64,000 bases of DNA, from positions 310,001-374,000 of the forward strand of contig NZ_JAJAGO010000001.1 of the NCBI RefSeq assembly GCF_025165795.1, written 5' to 3'. The notes beneath the pieces were generated by a model. It searched no databases and was not told where the DNA came from. It saw nothing but the letters and a program-made list of their open reading frames with translations. Both the position numbers and the translations under genes were made by a program. The first letter of the stretch is position 1. Each line of letters opens with the position of its first letter. This DNA is from Streptomyces gossypii (GTDB lineage: Bacteria; Actinomycetota; Actinomycetes; Streptomycetales; Streptomycetaceae). Positions 43,644-55,624 of this stretch are shown piece by piece.

Positions 43644-43934
43644 GCTTCCGCCGCGTCAGACCGGACGGGATGGTGGTGCCGGTGGACTCCGGGCTGCCCG
43701 GTCCCACTTGGGGTGGTCGGTCAGCGACCCTGCGGGTCGGACGTGACAGCACCACCCGGCGATCGACGCGCCAGCGCACCTGCCCTGCCCGGCTGGGCGG
43801 ACAGGTCGGCCCTGAATCATTTCGCCGGTACTCGTCTCGTCCGGTACGGTCGCGGGGTTGTTCTCTCTGCTGGGAGCCCGTGAGGTTCGCGTGTGGCCTC
43901 CCCGGCAGGTCCCAGGCTGAGAGCAGGTTTCGTT

Positions 43935-44315
43935 ATGGCATGTCGTATCAGTGAGCTCGTACTCGGTTGCCGCGACCCCGAGGTGCTGGCGCGGTTCTGG
44001 TGCGAGGTACTGGACTTCGTCGTGCTCGACCGTGAGGACGACGGCACGCTGGAGATCGGGCCGCGCGAAGGATTCGGCGGTCCGCAGCCGACAATCATCC
44101 TCAGTAGCCGGGATGAGCCGGAGAAGGGGAAATCCCGGCTGCACATCGACGTCAACGCCACTGACCGCGATCAGGAAGCCGAGCTCGAACGCCTACTGAA
44201 GCTCGGTGCGCGCCCGGCCGACATCGGCCAGACGGGGCAGGAGCAGTGGCATGTCCTGACCGACCCCGAAGGCAACGAGTTCTGCCTGCTCAAGGCCCGC
44301 CTCGCCCCACTCTGA
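43935..44315 (+). CDS. VOC/glyoxalase-family protein
   Basis: A 126-residue VOC protein: ISELVLGCRDPEVLARFWCE, RLHIDVNATDRDQEAELERL, and VLTDPEGNEFCLLKA, with the His/Glu positions of a metal site (H in LHIDV, E in GNEF). Members act as dioxygenases, isomerases or drug-binding proteins; none can be chosen. The start MACRISEL is preferred over an ATG at 43893. The 291 bp upstream contains nothing recognisable. Confidence 0.8.
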   Translation: MACRISELVLGCRDPEVLARFWCEVLDFVVLDREDDGTLEIGPREGFGGPQPTIILSSRDEPEKGKSRLHIDVNATDRDQEAELERLLKLGARPADIGQTGQEQWHVLTDPEGNEFCLLKARLAPL

Positions 44316-44424
44316 CCGATGGGCAGTGGGCGCGGTGGGTGCGGTGCGCCCTGGCGGGCAGGCAAGGCCCACAGCTCCGGCGCCGACCGCGCCTACCTGT
44401 GCTGAGGCGGCGGCCCTCCCCGCA

Positions 44425-44988
44425 TCAGGCCGGAGCACCGGCCCGACGGCTGTGCAGGTGGCCGTCCCTGGGGAAAGGCGGCCGAGCCAAAAGGAGCTGG
44501 TCAAACGCGTATCCGGACTTCTCCGCGACCCGGCACGAGGCGAGATTGTCCACCTGGTGGAGCAGGTCGAGACGTTCCAGGCCTTCGGCGGTGAAGGCGC
44601 CGAAGGCCCAGCTGGTGAGAGCCTGGAGGGCACGAGCAGCCACCCCCTGGCCTCGGGCGTGGACTGCCGTCCAGTAGCCGACTTCCGCTGAGTCCCGGCC
44701 GGGGCCGGTCCGCTTCATGCCCACGCCGCCAGCCAACCGGCCTTCGCCGGTGCTGGATCGGTCTTCATGCACGGCGAAGCTCAGTCGCTCTCCGGTCTCC
44801 CAGCCGCGTCTCTGAATCTCCAGCCACTCCACACCGTCTTCGTTGCTCTCCACCCGAAGGTTCGTCCAGCGACGCAACGTGGGATCGCGGCACGCATCGA
44901 CCAGCGGCTCGACGTCGGCATCGTTCCAAGAGCGCAGGAAGAGCGCCGAGGCAGACGGCGTCGCGTCCACCCGCAAGGTGACGTCCAT
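44425..44988 (-). CDS. RimJ/RimL-type GNAT acetyltransferase
   Basis: A 187-residue GNAT: FLRSWNDADVEPLVDACRDP, AEVGYWTAVHARGQGVAARA (acetyl-CoA motif) and LDLLHQVDNLASCRVAEKSG. The ATG at 44988 has GGAGG 6 bp upstream; a TTG one codon earlier is ignored. Substrate unknown. Convergent with the VOC gene. Confidence 0.85.
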   Translation of the reverse strand: MDVTLRVDATPSASALFLRSWNDADVEPLVDACRDPTLRRWTNLRVESNEDGVEWLEIQRRGWETGERLSFAVHEDRSSTGEGRLAGGVGMKRTGPGRDSAEVGYWTAVHARGQGVAARALQALTSWAFGAFTAEGLERLDLLHQVDNLASCRVAEKSGYAFDQLLLARPPFPRDGHLHSRRAGAPA

Positions 44989-45053
44989 CAAGATCCTCCC
45001 CGGACAGTTGAGCGAACCCTCCCACCGCAGTCATGTGCGGTGCGGTGCGGGAG

Positions 45054-45581
45054 TCACCGCGCTTTCTGGGCCTGCTGGAGCAGGTGTTCGGCCAGAGCCT
45101 GGCCGCCGTTCGGGTCGCGGCTGATCAGCAGCAGGGTGTCATCGCCCGCGATGGTGCCCAGGATGTCGTGGACACCCGCCTGGTCGACGGCCGAGGCGAA
45201 GAACTGGGCGGCGCCCGGAGGCGTCCGCAGGACCACGAGGTTGGCGGACGCCTCCGCCGAGATGAGGAGTTCGCCCGCCAGCCGCGCCATCCGCGCCTCG
45301 CTCGCGGACTCCCCGAGGGGGGCGCGCGGCGTACGGTCGCCGCCCTCCCCCGGCACGGCGTAGATGAGCTCGCCCCGGGTGTTGCGGATCTTCACCGCGC
45401 CCAGCTCGTCCAGGTCACGCGAGAGCGTGGCCTGAGTGACGGTCAGCTCGTCGTCGGCCAGCAGCTTGGCCAGCTGACTCTGGGAACGGACCGGCTGCCG
45501 GTTCAGGATGTCGACGATCCGGCGATGCCGGGCCGTACGGGTCTGCGGCACGGCCTGCCCGCTCTGCTGCTCCTCGGTCAT
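45054..45581 (-). CDS. argR: Arginine repressor
   Basis: A 175-residue ArgR. The N-terminal winged helix includes [20 protein letters not shown] then [15 protein letters not shown]; the C-terminal arginine-binding, hexamer-forming domain includes [37 protein letters not shown]. With L-arginine it represses arginine synthesis genes. It closes the argCJBDR cluster, 42 bp after argD, so it controls its own operon. Confidence 0.95.
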   Translation of the reverse strand: MTEEQQSGQAVPQTRTARHRRIVDILNRQPVRSQSQLAKLLADDELTVTQATLSRDLDELGAVKIRNTRGELIYAVPGEGGDRTPRAPLGESASEARMARLAGELLISAEASANLVVLRTPPGAAQFFASAVDQAGVHDILGTIAGDDTLLLISRDPNGGQALAEHLLQQAQKAR

Positions 45582-45623
45582 CGTTCCGCTTCTTCTCGTC
45601 AGGCTGACCGGCCCGGAGGCCCG

Positions 45624-46877
45624 TCAGACGCGTCTGCTTGCTTCCGCCCGGTCGAGAACGGCGGGGAGTGCACGGACGAACATGTCGGCGTCGTCCTCTC
45701 CGAGGATCAGCGGAGGGGCGAGCCGGATGACATCCGGGGCGACCGCGTTCACCAGGAAGCCCGCGTCCTGGGCCGCCAGCTGCACACTCGGGGCGACGGG
45801 CTCGGTGAGCACGATACCCAGGAGCAGTCCGGCGCCGCGGACGTGGTCGATCATCGGGTGGCCGAGAGCGGTGATGCCGTCGCGCAGCCGGGCTCCGGTG
45901 CGCTTGACGTTGCCCAGGACGTCGTCGGCGGCGAGGGTCTCCAGAACGGCCAGCCCCGCCGCGCAGCAGACGGGGTTGCCACCGAAGGTGGAGCCGTGCT
46001 GGCCTGGGGTGAGCAGGTCGGCCGCCGCGCCGAAGGCGACCGTGGCGCCGATGGGCATACCGGCGGCCAGCCCCTTGGCAAGCACCAGCACATCGGGCAG
46101 TACGCCCTGCGCCTGGGAGGCGAACCAGTCGCCGGTCCGGCCGATGCCCGTCTGGATCTCGTCCATGACCAGCAGAGTTCCGGTGGCCTCGGTGATCTCG
46201 CGGGCGGCGGCGAGATAGCCCTCGGGCGGGACGATCACGCCGCTTTCGCCCTGCATCGGCTCGACGATCAGCAGAGCGGTGTCGGTGGTCACGGCGGCAC
46301 GCAGCGCCGCCACATCGCCGTACGGCACATGGCGGACGTCGCCGGGCAGCGGCAGGAACGGGTCCTGCTTGGCGGGCTGTCCGGTGAGCGCGAGGGCGCC
46401 CATGGTGCGGCCGTGGAAGCCGCCTTCGGTGGCGACCATTCCGCTCCGGCCGGTGCGCCGCCCGATCTTGAAGGCCGCCTCGACGGCCTCGGCGCCGGAG
46501 TTGGAGAAGTAGACCCGCCCCGGGCGCCCGGCGCCCGCGAGCTCCAGCAGCTTCTCGGCCAGCAGGACCGGCGGTTCGGCGATGAAGAGATTGGAGACAT
46601 GGCCGAGCGTGGCGACCTGGTCGGAGACCGCGCGGACCACCGAGGGGTGGGCGGTGCCCAGGGAGTTGACCGCGATGCCGCCGGTGAGGTCGAGGTACTC
46701 CTTGCCGTCGGCGTCCCACAGCCGGGCGCCCTCGCCATGGGTCAGCGGGATGCGCGGGGTGCCGTAGTTGTCCATCAGCGCGCCCTGCCAGCGCCGGGTG
46801 AGCGCGGAGTTGCTGTTCGGTTTGCCGTTCAGATTGCCGTTCGCGCTGTCGTTCGCGCTGCTGTTCGCGCTGTTCAT
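45624..46877 (-). CDS. argD: Acetylornithine aminotransferase
   Basis: A 417-residue class III PLP aminotransferase: [49 protein letters not shown] and the PLP lysine in [14 protein letters not shown]. It converts N-acetylglutamate semialdehyde to N-acetylornithine. The N-terminus is an Asn/Ser-rich repeat ([20 protein letters not shown]), encoded by direct repeats of TTCGCGCTG-type DNA (46846-46872), so a start further in (MDNYG at about residue 35) is possible. Overlaps argB by 4 bp. Confidence 0.95.
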   Translation of the reverse strand: MNSANSSANDSANGNLNGKPNSNSALTRRWQGALMDNYGTPRIPLTHGEGARLWDADGKEYLDLTGGIAVNSLGTAHPSVVRAVSDQVATLGHVSNLFIAEPPVLLAEKLLELAGAGRPGRVYFSNSGAEAVEAAFKIGRRTGRSGMVATEGGFHGRTMGALALTGQPAKQDPFLPLPGDVRHVPYGDVAALRAAVTTDTALLIVEPMQGESGVIVPPEGYLAAAREITEATGTLLVMDEIQTGIGRTGDWFASQAQGVLPDVLVLAKGLAAGMPIGATVAFGAAADLLTPGQHGSTFGGNPVCCAAGLAVLETLAADDVLGNVKRTGARLRDGITALGHPMIDHVRGAGLLLGIVLTEPVAPSVQLAAQDAGFLVNAVAPDVIRLAPPLILGEDDADMFVRALPAVLDRAEASRRV

Positions 46878-47781
46878 GAGGTGCCTTCCCCCTTGTCGTC
46901 CCGGTCCGGCAGGACCATCGTGCCGATGCCTTCGTCCGTGAAGATCTCCAGCAGGATCGAGTGCTGGACCCGGCCGTCGAGCACCCTTGCCGTCCGCACC
47001 CCGTTGCGTACGGCGTGCAGACAGCCCTCCATCTTGGGGACCATGCCGCTGGCCAGATCGGGCAGCAGCTTCTCCAGCTCCGTCGCGGTGAGCTGGCTGA
47101 TGACCTCGTCGCTGGCGGGCCAGTCCGCGTAGAGGCCCTCGACGTCGGTGAGAACCATCAGCGTCTCGGCGCCGAGTGCGGCGGCCAGGGCGGCGGCGGC
47201 CGTGTCGGCGTTGATGTTGTAGACGTGGTGGTCCTCCGTGCTGCGGGCGATGGAGGAGATGACGGGGATGCGTCCGTCGTCCAGCAGCGCCTGGATGGCG
47301 CCGGTCTCGATCCCGGTGATGTCACCGACCCTGCCCAGGTCGACCTGTTCGCCGTCGACTTCGGCATAGCGCTTCGTCGCCGTCATGGTGTGCGCGTCCT
47401 CGCCGGTCATCCCGACGGCGAACGGCCCGTGCCGGTTGAGGAGTCCGACCAGCTCGCGCTGGACCTGCCCGGCCAGCACCATCCGTACGACGCTCATGGT
47501 CTCCACCGAGGTGACCCGCAGCCCGGCCTTGAACTCCGACTCCAGTCCCAGACGGTCCAGTTGAGCGCTGATCTGCGGACCGCCGCCATGCACGACCACC
47601 GGACGCAGCCCGGCGTGCCGCAGGAAGACGACGTCCTGCGCGAAGGCGGACTTCAGCTCCTCGTCGACCATCGCGTTGCCGCCGAACTTGATCACGACGG
47701 TCTTGCCGTGGTGCCGGGTCAGCCAGGGCAGCGCCTCGATGAGCGTCTGCGCCTTGGGCAGTGCGGTGTGCTTGCGGGCCG

Positions 47782-47785
<4 letters not shown>
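46874..47785 (-). CDS. argB: Acetylglutamate kinase
   Basis: A 303-residue amino-acid kinase: [12 protein letters not shown] at the N-terminus, [18 protein letters not shown], and [20 protein letters not shown]. It phosphorylates N-acetylglutamate, the committed and arginine-inhibited step. The N-terminal ~20-residue helix ([20 protein letters not shown]) is the one that forms the hexameric, arginine-sensitive type. Its start overlaps argJ by 4 bp. Confidence 0.96.
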
Positions 47786-50012
<2,227 letters not shown>

Positions 50013-50029
50013 GCTGGGATCTGATCACC

Positions 50030-50357
50030 CGCCGGGCGCACCCTTCGCCGTACGCGAGGATCCGGCCCGGGACGCGCTCGACGAGTGGATGGGCTTCGGT
50101 TCACTCCCCCGCGTCCTGGAGGCCGCCGGGCCCGGCGCCGCGCCGCGCGCCGACCCGGGCCGCACGCTGCACCTGCACGCCTCCGACGCGTTGCCGCGCG
50201 CGCCCCGCTCGCCGACCTCCTCCCGCTCCTCTACGGCCGCCGCACCCCGTCCGACACCTCGGTCGAGGCGCACGGGGGCGTGGACCTGCTGACCCTCTGG
50301 TGGAGCGCTCGGGACTCTGGCTCCGCGAACAGTCGGATACCGCAGTCACACCCGTGA
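50030..50357 (+). pseudogene. Decayed MDMPI-family (maleylpyruvate isomerase-like) gene
   Basis: Pieces of the C-terminal MDMPI fold lie in different frames: DEWMGFGSLPRVLEAAG and DPGRTLHLHASD in one, then ADLLPLLYGRRTPSDTSVEA and HGGVDLLTLWW in another, and finally ERSGLWLREQSD in a third. At least two frameshifts and no start codon are implied. The N-terminal half is missing. It is divergent from argC and runs into the convergent BtrH-like gene. Confidence 0.65.
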
Positions 50358-51323
50358 GCCCTGGTGGGTGTCCTGAAGAGCTTCGCGCAGTCGTTCGTAG
50401 GTGGGCGCGAGCTGCCGCAGACCCGCCTCCACCGCCTGGTCGTCTCCGATGACCAGCGGGTGCTGCAGGCTTCCGAGGATCCGGGCCTGGTCTGCCGCGA
50501 CGGCCGCCGGTTCGGGCAGGCCCAGCGAGGCCAGGCAGACGGCCGCGTCGCTGAGCCGGCGCGCACCGACCCGGACGCCGAAGACCTGGAGGAGGCTCCG
50601 GACGCCAGGACTGAGTCCTCGGCGCACCTGCGCGGCCAGAGCCTCGACGGCGGCGGCACCGCCGAGTGTCCCTGCCGGCACCGGCAGGTCCTCCCGGCCC
50701 GCCAGCCAGCGCACGGCACCGGGCAGTGACCGCCGCAGCGCCTCGGCCTCCGTGACGTCCCGTTCGCGGACGAAGCCGGTGCGCAGCACATACGGAGAGC
50801 TGACGTAGCCGACGGTCTTCGCCTGCCATGAGGCGAGGAAGGCGGCCGTCGGCAGCGTCGCGTACGGATGGCCCTGCGGATCGTGGAGCAGCACGGTGGC
50901 GTCTGCGGCGTCGAGGACCACGACGTAGTGGTCGGTCACGTCTTCACCTCCCTCACCGCTTGCGCCGCTCTCGCCGCCGGTGGCCGGGATGGCGGTCTGG
51001 TACGGCAGCAGGCACATGTCCAGCGGTCCGGCCAGAACGGGCCCCCGGACGCAGGCCGCGCGCAGCCGGGCCAGCGCCTGCTCCCAGGTGCCCCCGTCGC
51101 TGCGCTCGCAGCTCCAGCCGAGCAGTCCGACCGCCGCGTCCAGGCCGCGGTCCGGGTCCCAGCCGTACGGGTCGAACAGCGGCAGGGTCCCCCCGACAAG
51201 TTGGACGCCGAAGGGCGAACCGGTCAGCGTCTCGATGACGGCGGGCGAGGGTGCCTCGGAGCCGAGCACCATCGCCAGCGCGTTGGAGTAGCAGTAGGGG
51301 CCGGAGCCGAGATAGGCGAGCAT
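50346..51323 (-). CDS. BtrH N-terminal-domain-like protein
   Basis: A 325-residue protein. It starts MLAYLGSGPYCYSNALAMVL, with a Cys early in the chain, then TDHYVVVLDAADATVLLHDP, giving a Cys...His...Asp layout that resembles the papain-like acyltransferase/peptidase fold of BtrH (butirosin side-chain transfer). The C-terminal ~130 residues are helical. The ATG at 51323 is chosen for AAGG 7 bp upstream; a longer opening to 51407 exists. It sits downstream of an ABC exporter pair, perhaps in one operon. Function unproven. Confidence 0.65.
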   Translation of the reverse strand: MLAYLGSGPYCYSNALAMVLGSEAPSPAVIETLTGSPFGVQLVGGTLPLFDPYGWDPDRGLDAAVGLLGWSCERSDGGTWEQALARLRAACVRGPVLAGPLDMCLLPYQTAIPATGGESGASGEGGEDVTDHYVVVLDAADATVLLHDPQGHPYATLPTAAFLASWQAKTVGYVSSPYVLRTGFVRERDVTEAEALRRSLPGAVRWLAGREDLPVPAGTLGGAAAVEALAAQVRRGLSPGVRSLLQVFGVRVGARRLSDAAVCLASLGLPEPAAVAADQARILGSLQHPLVIGDDQAVEAGLRQLAPTYERLREALQDTHQGSRV

Positions 51324-51449
51324 GCGAAACCTTCGGTCGGTGGGGAGGGTGGTGTCCGGGGCGTCCCGCGGCTCCCAGTACAGGACCTCACACAGTGAGA
51401 GAGTCAACCCCGGCGACCCGGCGACCCGGCGACCCGGCGCGCGCGGCGC

Positions 51450-52301
51450 TCAGAGGTCGGTGTGGTGGACCGCGGTGAGCGTGACCAGGGCGGCGGCCAG
51501 CGGCCAGGCCGCGAAGACGATCCACGCCTCCGTGATCGTCATGGGGTACTTGCCCGGGTCGAACGTGCTCTCGGGGTTGCGTACCAGTACTTCCCAGGCG
51601 CTCAGCGGCATCATGTTGCCGATTTCCGCGACCCATCGGTAGGTGTCGCCCTGGAACAGCGCCGGAAGCAGCAGCAGCACGCCGACGACCGCGACGATGG
51701 TCCCCGTGGCGTGCCGGATCAGCGCACCCAGCGCCATGCCGGCCAGCGCGCACAGCGGCGCCAGCAGCGCGGACGCCGCGACGGCCCGCAGTGCGCCCGG
51801 GTCGCCGAGCGACAGGCCGCCGTGCTCACGCAGAATCGCCTGGGTCAGGCCGAAGGAGGCCCCCGCGACGACCGTGCCGAAGACGAACACGACCGCGGCC
51901 ACGACGGCGGCCTTGGCCGTCAGCAGGGCGCGGCGGTCGGGGACGGCCGTGAAGGTCGTACGGATGAGGCCGGTGGTGTACTCGCCGAAGACGGCGAGGG
52001 CGCCGACACTGCCGGCGAGGATCACGAGGATCTGCCAGGCCGGGTCGACGAATGCGGTGATCAGCGGATCGAAACGGAAGTCGGGGTTCACCGGGTCGAC
52101 CGCCGGCTGGTGCTCCAGCCGGCTGGCGTTGGAGCGGGCGGAGTTCACGTTGATCCCGATGACGAGCAGCGCGCCGACTCCCAGGACCCAGTGGGTGGAG
52201 CGCAGGGAGTGGAGTTTGATCCATTCGGCGGCCAGCAGGTCGCGGAGACGGGCGGCGGGTTCGGCCGGGGCTGCGGCGGCCGGGAAGGTTTCGGTGGTCA
52301 T
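51450..52301 (-). CDS. ABC exporter permease (ABC-2 type)
   Basis: A 283-residue membrane protein with six hydrophobic segments, for example VGALLVIGINVNSARSN-preceding TM1 and IVAVVGVLLLLPALFQG near the end. It lacks a binding-protein interface, as in ABC-2 exporters. Its start overlaps the ATPase stop by 1 bp (TGATG). With the ATPase it forms a heteromeric exporter. Confidence 0.85.
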   Translation of the reverse strand: MTTETFPAAAAPAEPAARLRDLLAAEWIKLHSLRSTHWVLGVGALLVIGINVNSARSNASRLEHQPAVDPVNPDFRFDPLITAFVDPAWQILVILAGSVGALAVFGEYTTGLIRTTFTAVPDRRALLTAKAAVVAAVVFVFGTVVAGASFGLTQAILREHGGLSLGDPGALRAVAASALLAPLCALAGMALGALIRHATGTIVAVVGVLLLLPALFQGDTYRWVAEIGNMMPLSAWEVLVRNPESTFDPGKYPMTITEAWIVFAAWPLAAALVTLTAVHHTDL

Positions 52302-53227
52302 CAGGGCGCTCCGGTGGGGTATTCGACGCTGTCGGCGGTCAGTTGCAGGAAGGCCTGCTCCAGCGAGGCGGCATGCGTGGTCAGTTCGCCCAGCAGGAGT
52401 CCGTGGGCGAAGGCGAGTTGCGCGATGCGGTCCGCGCTGATCCCCGTCACCCTCAGACCCGCGCCACCCACTTCCCGCACCGAGGCACCCTCCGCGGTCA
52501 ACACCCCCGCCAGCACCCGCGCGTCGACGGCGTCGGAGGTACGCACGCTCACTCCCGCCCCGGCGGCCCGGGCGGCGAACTCGGCAACGCTCTCCTGCGC
52601 GATCAGCCGCCCCCGTCCGATGACCACCAGCCGGTCCGCCGTGTGCTCCATCTCCGCCATCAGATGGCTGGAGACCAGCACGACACGTCCCTCACCCGCG
52701 AGACGGCGGAAGAGGCTCCGCACCCACAACACCCCTTGCGGGTCCAGCCCGTTGAGCGGCTCGTCGAACAACAGCACCGGCGGATCGCCCAGCAACGCCC
52801 CCGCGATCCCCAGCCGCTGCCGCATCCCCAGCGAGAACCCGCCCGCACGACGGCCCGCCACCTCCGCGAGCCCCACCTCCTCCAGCACGCTCGCCACCCG
52901 CTTGCGCCCGATGCGGTTGCTGCGCGCCAGCGCGTGAAGATGCGCCCCCGCACTCCGCCCCGGATGCACCTGGCCCGCGTCGAGCAGCGCCCCCACATGC
53001 CGCAGTCCCCGCCGCCGCTCGCGGAACGCACACCCTCCGACCGTGACCGTGCCGCCGCTCGGTTCACACAGGCCCAGCATCATCCGCAGCGTCGTGCTCT
53101 TCCCCGCACCGTTCGGCCCCAGGAACCCCGTCACCTCCCCCGCGCCCGCCGAGAACGACAGACTGTCCACCGCCGTCGTCCGCCCGTACCGTTTCGTCAA
53201 CTCAGAGACCTCAATCACCCGCCCCAC
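52301..53227 (-). CDS. ABC exporter ATP-binding protein
   Basis: A 308-residue ATPase: Walker A GPNGAGKST, signature FSLGMRQRL, Walker B VLLFDEPLNGLDP. The C-terminal ~80 residues are an export-type extension. The GTG at 53227 or the GTG three codons later (53218, VIEVSELTKRYG) may be the start; neither has a clear ribosome-binding site. Divergent from the sensor kinase, which suggests regulation by that system. Confidence 0.88.
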   Translation of the reverse strand: MGRVIEVSELTKRYGRTTAVDSLSFSAGAGEVTGFLGPNGAGKSTTLRMMLGLCEPSGGTVTVGGCAFRERRRGLRHVGALLDAGQVHPGRSAGAHLHALARSNRIGRKRVASVLEEVGLAEVAGRRAGGFSLGMRQRLGIAGALLGDPPVLLFDEPLNGLDPQGVLWVRSLFRRLAGEGRVVLVSSHLMAEMEHTADRLVVIGRGRLIAQESVAEFAARAAGAGVSVRTSDAVDARVLAGVLTAEGASVREVGGAGLRVTGISADRIAQLAFAHGLLLGELTTHAASLEQAFLQLTADSVEYPTGAP

Positions 53228-53342
53228 ACTGGCGCGGACGGCAGACGCACCACATCGGACCGTCGATCACTTTCCCGGGCACGGTGGTAGCCCGTGGGAG
53301 TACGCCCACGGGCCGATGTCCCCGGCAGCGCCCGCGGATACG

Positions 53343-54569
53343 ATGCGCCGCATGCCCGCCACGCCGCCGCTGCCGCTGCCGCTGCTCAAGCGCGTGCCAC
53401 CAGGTGTCTGGATGATCGCCGTCTGGTGCGCGGTCACCGCCTACAGCCTGATGGTGGATGCGTGGCCGGGTGAGCCGCGGTGGGCCTTCGTCCTGGACGG
53501 GACGACCCTGGCCGCCCCGCGCTTGCCGATGCTGACCGTGGCCCTGGTGATGGTGCTGTGCGCGGGCATGCCGCGCCGTGCGCCGTTGCCCGCCCTCGCC
53601 CTGCTGCTCGCAGGGACGGTCGTCTCGACGGTCGCACTGAGCGTGAAGGACATCCCGCTGCTGCAGTTCCTGGCCGTCGACATCGCCCTCTGCTTCCTCG
53701 CGGCCACCCGTCCGCGCCGCGTCTCGGCCGCCGCCGCCGGTATGGCCCTCGGTGTGCTGTTCGGTTACGCGCTCACGCGGGTGCTGCTCGGGATGCCTGT
53801 CGTCGCCTCGACGGTGGTGGTCGTCGCCCTGACGACCACCATCGCCTGGCTCATCGGCAATTCGATCCACCAGGGTCACGTCCACGCCGACACGCTGCGC
53901 AGCCGGGCCGCGGAGGCGGCGGTCACCGCCGAGCGGCTCCGGATCGCCCGCGAACTGCACGACATGGTCGCGCACAGCATCGGCATCATCGCCATCCAGG
54001 CCGGTATGGGCAGCCGGGTCATCGACACTCAGCCCGTCGAGGCGCGCCGCTCGCTCGCGGCCATCGAGACCACCAGCAGGGAGACTCTGTCGGGGCTGCG
54101 GCGGATGCTCGGTGCGCTGCGCCGCGCGGACTCGGCCGCCATGACGGACTCGGCGCGCCGGGCGAGGTCGCCCCTGGATCCGGCACCGGGTCTGGCGGAC
54201 GTCGAGCGGCTGGCCGCGAGGACGACGGCCGCCGGTGTCCGCGTCGACGTGCGGTGGCGCGGTGAACGGCGGGCGCTGCCCCCGGAGATCGACCTGTCCG
54301 CGTTCCGCATCATCCAGGAGTCGGTGACCAACGTGGTACGGCATGCGGACGCCCGGTCCTGCCAGGTCTCGATCGACCAGCAGGACGCCGCACTGTCCAT
54401 CGAGGTCTCGGACGACGGACGCGGCAGCCCCGCCGAAGGCTCCGGTTACGGCCTGGTGGGAATGAGGGAGAGAGTCGCGCTGCTGCACGGGGACTTCCAA
54501 GCCGCGCCGCATGCCGGGGGCGGCTTCCGGGTCACCGTGCGGCTGCCCGTACCGGCGGGTGTGCGATGA
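53343..54569 (+). CDS. Sensor histidine kinase (HisKA_3, NarL-type)
   Basis: About 408 residues. Four to six N-terminal membrane helices (to ~175) with no large outside domain, then the phospho-acceptor RIARELHDMVAHSIGIIAIQ (His in ELHD), and the ATPase domain with DDGRGS and GYGLVGMRERVALL. It senses a membrane or internal signal and phosphorylates the next gene's product. The ATG at 53343 (MRRMPATPP) is chosen; 53352 is close. Coupled to the response regulator by ATGA. Confidence 0.88.
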   Translation: MRRMPATPPLPLPLLKRVPPGVWMIAVWCAVTAYSLMVDAWPGEPRWAFVLDGTTLAAPRLPMLTVALVMVLCAGMPRRAPLPALALLLAGTVVSTVALSVKDIPLLQFLAVDIALCFLAATRPRRVSAAAAGMALGVLFGYALTRVLLGMPVVASTVVVVALTTTIAWLIGNSIHQGHVHADTLRSRAAEAAVTAERLRIARELHDMVAHSIGIIAIQAGMGSRVIDTQPVEARRSLAAIETTSRETLSGLRRMLGALRRADSAAMTDSARRARSPLDPAPGLADVERLAARTTAAGVRVDVRWRGERRALPPEIDLSAFRIIQESVTNVVRHADARSCQVSIDQQDAALSIEVSDDGRGSPAEGSGYGLVGMRERVALLHGDFQAAPHAGGGFRVTVRLPVPAGVR

Positions 54570-55261
54570 CGGTCCGCGTCGTACTCGTCGACGACCAGCC
54601 GCTCGTCCGCACCGGCCTGCGGGTGCTCGTCGCCGACAGCCCCGACCTGGAGATCGTGGGGGAAGCGGGGACGGGGGAGGAGGCGGTCCGGCTGTGCGGG
54701 GAAGTCCGGCCGGACGTGGTGGTGATGGACATCCGGATGCCCGGCATGGACGGCATCGAAGCCACTCGTCTGATCACCACCGGCACAGGCAGCACCGGCA
54801 CAGGCAGCACCGGCACCACCCGCGTGCTGGTCCTGACCACCTTCGACGATGACGACTACGTCTACGGCGCCCTGCGCGCCGGAGCCTCCGGCTTCCTCGT
54901 CAAGGACATGGCCCTCGACGACATCCTCGCCGCCATCCGCGTCGTCGGCGCCGGAGACGCCCTCATCGCCCCCGGTGTCACCCGGCGCCTCATCGAGGAG
55001 TTCGCCGCACGCCCCGACCCCGGTCACACCCGCGGGGCCACCACCACCCGCCCCCTCACCGGCGTCACCGGCCGCGAACAGGAAGTCCTCACCCTCGTCG
55101 GCCGCGGCATGTCCAACACCGAAATCGCCGCTCATCTCTCCATCAGCATCGCCACCGTGAAGGCGCACGTGGCACGGCTGTTCACCAAACTGGACGCCCG
55201 CGACCGGGTCCACCTGGTGATCCTGGCCTACGAGACGGGACTGGTGACCCCACCCCGCTGA
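54566..55261 (+). CDS. LuxR/NarL-family response regulator
   Basis: A 231-residue regulator. Receiver: VVLVDDQPLVRTGLRVLVAD, phospho-Asp in DVVVMDIRMPGMDG, and K in SGFLVKDMALDDI. DNA-binding: LTGVTGREQEVLTLVGRGMS then NTEIAAHLSISIATVKAHVA. An in-frame repeat inserts TGTGSTGTGST between alpha-3 and beta-4 of the receiver. It overlaps the kinase by 4 bp, and probably controls the divergent ABC exporter. Confidence 0.92.
   Translation: MTVRVVLVDDQPLVRTGLRVLVADSPDLEIVGEAGTGEEAVRLCGEVRPDVVVMDIRMPGMDGIEATRLITTGTGSTGTGSTGTTRVLVLTTFDDDDYVYGALRAGASGFLVKDMALDDILAAIRVVGAGDALIAPGVTRRLIEEFAARPDPGHTRGATTTRPLTGVTGREQEVLTLVGRGMSNTEIAAHLSISIATVKAHVARLFTKLDARDRVHLVILAYETGLVTPPR
54779..54817 (+). repeat. 15-bp tandem repeat inside the response-regulator gene
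   Basis: ACCGGCACAGGCAGC is present twice exactly (54779-54793, 54794-54808) and a third time in part. It adds five residues (T-G-T-G-S) per copy in the receiver domain. Exact copies suggest recent slippage. Confidence 0.85.
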
Positions 55262-55381
55262 CCCGCACCCACTGACCCGGAGCGGGGGCGAAGTGCGGCC
55301 ACCGGCAGGCCGCGCACGGAAACTGGCAGTTCTGCGTGATGCGAGTTTCCTGCCACCCCCGCTACGGTTGCGCTCAGCGCA

Positions 55382-55624
55382 AGACGGACAGCAGCCAAGG
55401 ACGGCACCTGGAAGCATGCAGCGCTCATGTTCGGCACGGCTGCCTGCTCTGGCGAAGGCAGCGCCGACGGCCCCGACCCAGTCTCCTCCGCCCCGCTCGC
55501 TACCGACTCGCCTTCGGCCGAGGCCTCGCCGAGTGAGCGGACCAACGAGTACGGGAAGGTCGCTGCCGCCGGAAACGGCGCGGGGGTCGTTTTTCAGATC
55601 GATGTTGCAGGAGTACCGGAATAG
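55382..55624 (+). pseudogene. Possible truncated lipoprotein remnant
   Basis: A frame without a good start reads HAALMFGTAACSGEGSADGP then a Ser/Pro/Ala linker, and YGKVAAAGNGAGVVFQIDV, ending at 55624. The TAACSG resembles a lipobox followed by the usual low-complexity linker of Streptomyces lipoproteins, but the signal peptide is not intact and the mature domain is missing. The remainder of 55262-55974 has no recognisable gene. Confidence 0.35.

Noticed and set aside
45033..47132. A 699-codon open frame on the forward strand
   Set aside because: It is antisense to argR, argD and part of argB and has no domain of its own.
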